Origin: Incurvaria masculella
Taxonomy: Eukaryota; Arthropoda; Insecta; Lepidoptera; Incurvariidae
Length of the DNA stretch: 64,000 nt
Direction: 5' to 3'
NCBI GenBank assembly: GCA_946894095.1
Contig: OX335644.1
Coordinates: 18,085,595 to 18,149,594, forward strand
How positions within the stretch are numbered: the first letter of the stretch is position 1; every line of letters begins with the position of its first letter. A program made the position numbers and the translations under genes. Below the pieces are notes generated by a model that saw only the letters and a list, made by a program, of their open reading frames with translations, searched no databases and was not told the origin of the DNA. Shown one piece after another: positions 58,891 to 64,000 of this stretch.

Positions 58891-59190
58891 ATACAGAGAG
58901 ATTGGTGAATAAACTAACCTTAGATGTAACTCCGCGTCTGTGTTTTCTTACCTGGAAACTGTTCTAACCCGGAGCAGCCCCTCAGGGTTCTTTCATCTTG
59001 AGTATTTAGAGCAATGAGCATGTTACGGCGACGAGCCATCTGACCCAGGCCCCTTTGCTTACTAATGCGGTTCTTCACCGTGACTAGTCTCGTTACTTTT
59101 ATGTATGCGGTTATATACAATAGTAATGAATTAAATTCAATGTTAAGTATTAATTTGGGTAGATTCAATATAAAACGATTAAATTGAATC

Positions 59191-59728
59191 TTAAGGTGGG
59201 CCTTCCCTCTCAACTCCTCATACAAACGTGGAAAGAAGATCATGCTGCACAGCTTGTCGGAGATCCAAAGTTATACTCAAAACAGCTTTATTTGCTCAAA
59301 CTAGATGTTTGGTGACCATTGGGATAGTAAAATTATACATGGTTTCTAAGTTAATAAGGTCCGAAAGTTCAAAATTTTCGCGCTTTTTATACAATACGTT
59401 TGGTCGTGGAATACTAAACGATAAAACAAAAAAAATCTAAAACATCTTAGCCATCAAACTTAGCTTGTTCCATGAAGATTCAAAATAAATGTAATTTTTG
59501 TTTAATTTTTGACTACAACCTCCATGATTTACTTTTAGCTATAAGTCGTTTTGTAATATATTTTTTTGTAAATCCAAACCAAATCAAACACTATGCGCAT
59601 TGTTTGCTTTGTGTACGCGTGGCATCCTCCTCATCGCTAGGACGATTTCTTTGAAACAGAAACAGTTCCAGAGCACAACAGAACGATTTTGTGCTGTGTC
59701 CGCGAATGAGTTAGGCCCGCCACCTTAA
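59191..59728 (-). mobile_element. TTAA-MITE family G in VWA8 intron
   Basis: TTAA at both ends. Termini GGTGGGCCTTCCCTC and (reverse) GGTGGCGGGCCTAACTC. Confidence 0.8.
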
Positions 59729-60289
59729 GTAACTTATAGCGTATAAAATTTCCCGTTTCATATGACAGATATCTTCTTCATTTTACCAAAAAGCTTTTCT
59801 CGAAACAACAATCTATACGACATGACGTAATAGTAAAGAAAATTTACATTAATTGATTGATAATGTCATCACCACCTCATAACCACTAACCAGGCCGCAG
59901 ACATAAACTACGTCCATCATTCCTAAACAATTAGTGTAAGTGAAGTATGTACTTAATATAGGTCACGGAACAATTCGCAACTGGGCACCGCACAACCACT
60001 CAAATTAATTACACCTGAGTCAAACCACTTTCGCTGAACCGCACAAAGGGGAAAAGATATTACACCGCAGGGGGCATTGCTTCGCGGAATTATTGAATGG
60101 AAAGGCTGACAATGTGGAAAATTAGGTCGATCGTTTGGTCACTGCCTGGATGTGTCATGATGAGCGGTATCAGTTATTGAGGAAAGCTATTAAATGTATG
60201 CCAAAAACATGCCTTCATTAATAACCTACTTGAAAACGGATTTTTTAACTGCACTTGGATGACTAATACAACATGCACTGCCAGATGTA

Positions 60290-60415
60290 CAGTTTTCCGT
60301 AGAACCTGTAAAAAGAACTTCTTACTGCAGAGCTAGACTCGAACCAGCTAGCAAATCTTTGGCTGGCAGTGAGTCTACCAGTTCCGCCACCTGTTCTGTA
60401 ATTTAGTTGTATTGT
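60290..60415 (-). mobile_element. tRNA-like SINE head, second copy
   Basis: In reverse: ACAGGTGGCGGAACTGGTAG, ACTC, T arm GCTGGTTCGAGTCTAGC, then GTTCTTTTTACAGG as in the copy at 16316. Confidence 0.6.
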
Positions 60416-60649
60416 CAAAACTTTACATTTTGATCTATGCATATAAAACCGTACCGTAACTTACGGACAGACACCGCACAGCTTCAACCGCTTAAGTCTC
60501 AGCTTCATTGATAATTCATTGACAATAATAACATCAATAACATTTACGGTTCACCCGGAAGATGGATTTAGCAAAAATAGACAGTGGATGAAATAAAAAA
60601 AAACTCTAAATCGCCATGACGGTGCAGAATAATGATCTGAAGTTATCTT

Positions 60650-61423
60650 TTAAGGTAACTCTCCGTAAAAATGAAAAAAGAAGATCATGCGCATATTTCT
60701 TGTTGGAGATCCATAATTATACTCAAAACGGACTTATTTAATCGAATTGGATGATGATGATGGTATTGAAAAAACCACAAATACAATAAAATAACAAAAC
60801 CAAACATAATGCTGTCTAAGCTGTTATCAAATTCGAAAGTGGTATTTTTCGGACATTTTATTACTCAACGATAAAACAAAAACAGATGTTTTTCTCTCTC
60901 TCATCATCAATCTCAGTCATCAAGCCTTGCTTGTTCCAAAAAGATTTATCAACTAGCTGAGGTACCCGGCTCCACTCGGGTAAATTTTCTTTCAGACTGA
61001 AGTCGGGTTGAACCTAACATTTATGTTATATGAGTTCCCAGTTCAAACTTTCATCCCCTTTTCACCCTCTTTGAATTTAAGCCTAAGCCTTAGCCTAAGT
61101 CCCTTCCGTAGGTGGAGACTAACTCTATACCAAATCTCATCAAAATTCTTTCAGCGGCTTTGGCCTGAAAACGTAACAGACAGAGTTACTTTTGCATTTA
61201 TAATATTAGTATGGATTTGGTTAATGTTCGATTTTTGACTATAGCGTTGGACATTCACTTTTAGCTATAAATTGTTTTGCAATGTTTTTTTTTTGTAAAT
61301 CAAGCACTATGCGCATTTGGGCCTGTATTTTTCTTTCGAGACTGTGACGGTGCCACAGTGCCATAGCTCGATTTTTTGCCGTGCCCGCGAATAAGTTAGT
61401 ACGGTCGTAAATGACCCTCTTAA
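60650..61423 (-). mobile_element. TTAA-MITE family G carrying a nested Helitron
   Basis: TTAA at 60650 and 61420. Family-G interior on both sides (CATGCGCATATTTCTTGTTG; TCGATTTTTGACTATAGCG), split by the element at 60954-61216. Confidence 0.7.
60954..61216 (-). mobile_element. Non-autonomous Helitron
   Basis: In reverse it starts TCCATACTAATATTATAAAT and ends with hairpin ACCCGAGTGGAGCCGGGT, spacer ACCTCAG and CTAG next to T. The TC...hairpin...CTAG layout is diagnostic for Helitrons. Confidence 0.75.
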
Positions 61424-61839
61424 GTTTTAAATTGATATTGAGTGAAATGAAATATAGTCGACAAAGCATCAATGGGTCATGTCTTATTTAGGTACATGTA
61501 TGTTTATCTTGATTATCATGCCATGTTACATCACAGTTTATCCATCGAACAAAACACTACCTTGTAGCGTCAATGAAAATTTAATACAAGCGAAACATTA
61601 GCTGAAATGCAACTATGTGTTCCCATGTAATCTCATTCCAAAAAAAATTGCCTCATTGCTGCATCCTTAGCGTTATTTTTTCATCTCAAGGAGAATGCAT
61701 TTGAACTTGACCTGAGAGGTCTCTCACCTTTGTTCATCTTGAGCGAAGCAGCAACGACAGTCTTGTCTTATCCTAAGGACAGGTGAGGTGCGAGCCCCTA
61801 GCCTGATAGTGGCCCCAAGCCTTATAAGCCCCTTGGGCG

Positions 61840-62020
61840 TGCCAAACGTTGGCAATCCTAAACAAGAACGCCGGACCAAAAACGGTGGCTCTAGAAGGCG
61901 CAGATAAGGTCTCGTGCTTTATTTTTCACATCTGTGGGATAACTTATCACCTTCTGGGTTCCTTGAACTCGATAGAACGGCACGCGCGTCTTGTCGACGA
62001 CCCCGTGAGATCGCAGATTT
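61840..62020 (+). mobile_element. Non-LTR retrotransposon RT C-terminal fragment
   Basis: Translation LLGSLNSIERHARLVDDPVR matches the conserved LDSIQRRA.RLVDDP block that follows the RT domain in many lepidopteran LINEs. It joins a family-C 3' region at about 62025-62215, so that region may be the 3' UTR of this element. Confidence 0.55.
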
Positions 62021-62024
62021 TAAC

Positions 62025-62215
62025 GCATTATTTTTCATTTCATTGCATTTATTTAAACTTTTGGTAGTCAAACTAAACAGAGTTAAGTCAAAAACTGATG
62101 AGACTCAACCAGTAAAGAAGAACCAGGAAATAAACTTTACTGGTTTTCCGTCCACAGTAATGAAATACATATTTAGATCTAAATGCTGCTGCCAAACAGT
62201 TCTTAGTAGAACAGC
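62025..62215 (+). repeat. Family-C repeat, probable LINE 3' UTR
   Basis: Follows the RT fragment directly. GGTAGTCAAACTAAACAGAG, CCAGTAAAGAAGAACCAGG, ATCTAAATGCTGCTGCCAAA. Confidence 0.6.
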
Positions 62216-62752
62216 TTAAGGTGGCCCATCCCGCTCATCTCCCCATACAAAAGAAGCCCATATTTCTTGTAAGAGATCCAAAATTTTGCTCAAAATAGCT
62301 TTATTTGATCGAACTAGATGTCTGATGACCATTGGCAATATATAATTGTGTTTGGTTTTTAAATTATAAGGTCCGAAAGTTTCAATTTTTTGCGCGTTTT
62401 ATACAATAACTTTGGAGGTGGATTACGCAATGATAAAGTAAGAACATCTTAAAGAGATTAGTCATCAGACATAGCTTATTTAATCAAGATTTATAATCTA
62501 TTTGGTTTTGGTTAGATTTTTGACTACAGCGGTCGTGGTTTACTTTTAGCTATAAGTCGTTTTGAAATTAAAATTTTCGTAAGTCTTACCAAATCATACA
62601 CTATGCACATTGTCTTTTTTGTGGACATGTTGCATCTTCCTCATCACAGAACCTGTCTTATTCTTTGAAACAGAGAAGGCCCCAGAGCGCAACAGCACGG
62701 TTTTGTACCATGCCCGCGAATGAGTTAGGCCCGCTGGGTTGGGCCACCTTAA
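62216..62752 (-). mobile_element. TTAA-MITE family G, full length, in VWA8 intron
   Basis: TTAA at 62216 and 62749. Termini GGTGGCCCATCCCGC and (reverse) GGTGGCCCAACCCAGCGGG. It abuts the family-C repeat. Confidence 0.85.
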
Positions 62753-62895
62753 GGCAAAGAACGAGACCAAAAGAAACAGCAACCCTCAGCGCAAATGGAT
62801 TAGATATATAAATTACTTAACTAACAAAAGTTGCTTGCACCATAATATGTATAGTTTTACAAGTATTCTCCGCTGTAAAAGCCATATATAGAGCA

Positions 62896-63256
62896 ACTTC
62901 GCGACACTTCGGCGATCGCTCTCCGAAGTTAAGCAACGCTGGGTCCGGTCTGGTCTTGGATGGGTGACCATTAGACCGTTGAGAGAGGCTGGCCGTGGTT
63001 CGGATTCCACGTTAAACTGTAGGTCCCCTTCCTTACTTACTAGGTGGTAGGGTTAATCCCGCCCGGGTTGGTACCATCGCATTGAATGAACGATGGTCGA
63101 AGCGGCAATGAAAATTGTCCGTGTTTTCCATCCAGTTCAATGTAGCCGAGCAATATAAGGAAGGTCCTGGCATGGCACCTAGTTCCCATGTGGTGTGTTG
63201 GGCTAATACCATGACAGAAGGTGTGGTATTAGCCATCATGTCCAGTCACATAAAAA
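62896..63256 (+). mobile_element. 5S-head SINE next to the VWA8 splice donor
   Basis: Lacks the first 20 or so bases of the head but has 5S box A and box C (GAAGTTAAGCAACG, TTGGATGGGTGACC), full body and tail. Its A-run (about 63251-63261) touches the ACTCAC that forms the VWA8 donor. Confidence 0.88.
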
Positions 63257-63266
63257 AAAAACTCAC

Positions 63267-63514
63267 ATGTTGGCCTCGTCGCCGAGGCTGCCGATGAATA
63301 TCGCATACGCCTGCACCTTCGGCTCTTCGGTGAGTATGGCGGCGAGCGACTCGGGCGGGATGCCGTAGCGGCGCAGGTTCGCGTCCGACAGCACCACGAC
63401 CAGCGCCTCGTCGCACTCCTCCGTGGCGAGCGTGCGGATCGCGTGCTGTGCCGCCGGCAACGTGTTGTCGCCCGACCAGCAGTACTGCGCGTGCGCATGC
63501 ATCGTGCGCACCAC
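63267..63514 (-). CDS. VWA8: VWA8, penultimate exon (VWA domain)
   Basis: 248 bases: 82 codons plus two bases of a split codon, matching the phase of the terminal exon. It starts after acceptor TTGGAAG with VVRTMHAHAQYCWSGD, passes through EECDEALVVVLSDANLRRYG and ends AYAIFIGSLGDEAN, then splices at AT|GTGAGT, a perfect donor. Known VWA8 proteins end with this same sequence of motifs (HAQYCWSGDxT, DEAxVVVLSDANLxRYGI, AIFIGSLGD), part of the C-terminal VWA fold. Earlier exons, including the metal-binding DxSGS motif, must lie beyond 64000. Odd: the poly(A) tail of a SINE sits directly against the intron side of the donor. Confidence 0.9.
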
Positions 63515-63519
63515 CTTCC

Positions 63520-64000
63520 AACACAATATATTAAATTTAAAATGCACACATAGACTACTATCAACCCAACCAGATAACGTGAACACAAAAAAAATAAACA
63601 CAATCACAAATACACACACACCCTCTACATACAAATACATCCTCTGTGAGAGGGACTCTAAGACACAAACCCACAGATGCACACCCCTACCCTAATCCCC
63701 TCCCACAATCTCTCTCACGCACATACACACAGACCACTAGGGGGTGACCAACCGGTTTCGCCAATCTATGCAGTATGCTGCATTTCCTGCGTCAACCACC
63801 ACAAAGGTGACAACGTTACACCAGGGTTCCAGTTGTTGGCAGATACTAAGCGAATCTAAATAAAGTTAACAAAGGTGTGATGAAAATGCTTACTGGACAA
63901 CTGAGTGTGGCCTCTTGTATCTTATCTTTTATTAATTGTTTATGTTAAGAGTGGCAAATGGTGAACACCGGGACCTCTAAATGAGCCCGACAACTTCCAT
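63520..64000. other. VWA8 upstream intron, start
   Basis: CA-rich low-complexity sequence at 63540-63740, then AT-rich. No further VWA8 exon is visible before the window ends. Confidence 0.6.

Larger units (their letters stand above)
58579..63266 (-). other. VWA8 last intron, packed with transposable elements
   Basis: A 4.7-kb intron bounded by GTGAGT (63266 downward) and CAG (58579). It contains a family-B repeat (58615-58890), three TTAA-flanked MITE copies in one orientation (59195, 60654 and 62220 onward), a Helitron nested in one of them, a tRNA-like-head SINE (60290-60415), a LINE fragment (61840-62020) and a 5S-head SINE (62896-63252). The stretch 59730-60290 shows nothing recognisable. 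Confidence 0.8.

Overview
The window looks like nuclear DNA from a moth or butterfly (order Lepidoptera inferred; genus not identifiable). It has AT-rich spacers, spliceosomal introns, an interstitial AACCT (TTAGG) telomere-type array, several lepidopteran-style repeat families, and a gene for a peptide matching the stress-responsive peptide (SRP/ENF cytokine) pattern known from noctuid moths. Most of the window is transposable-element debris. Protein-coding sequence that I can defend is sparse and mostly split into exons.

Layout. 1-12 kb: AT-rich spacer with a head-to-head SINE pair (5.2-6.0 kb), retrotransposon relics (7.3 and 9.1-9.5 kb) and a candidate minus-strand exon at 12.3-12.5 kb. 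13-20 kb: SINEs, a MITE nested in a SINE, a SINE with a tRNA-like head, a LINE fragment, and a large palindrome enclosing a telomeric repeat. 20.25-22.5 kb: a 54-bp-arm hairpin followed by a 38-bp minisatellite of about 50 units. 23.75-24.27 kb: a compact SRP-like cytokine precursor gene with a TATA/initiator and poly(A) signal. 24-48 kb: repeats, three GC-rich islands that could be promoters or exons, and several MITEs. 48.4-55.2 kb, plus strand: an insect gustatory receptor gene in three exons, plus a terminal region carrying a 144-bp in-frame duplication. Its introns are filled with SINEs, a TTAA-flanked MITE and a non-LTR retrotransposon. 55.2-56.2 kb, minus strand: a frameshifted DUF4780-type ORF. 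58.5-63.5 kb, minus strand: the last two exons of VWA8 (von Willebrand factor A domain-containing protein 8). They are joined by a 4.7-kb intron full of nested elements; the rest of the gene lies beyond 64000.

The three recognised genes (SRP-like peptide, gustatory receptor, VWA8) are unrelated neighbours and do not form a functional cluster. The most notable biology is the cytokine gene, the altered receptor C-terminus, and a set of SINEs that share one body and tail but carry different Pol III heads (tRNA-like and 5S-rRNA-like).
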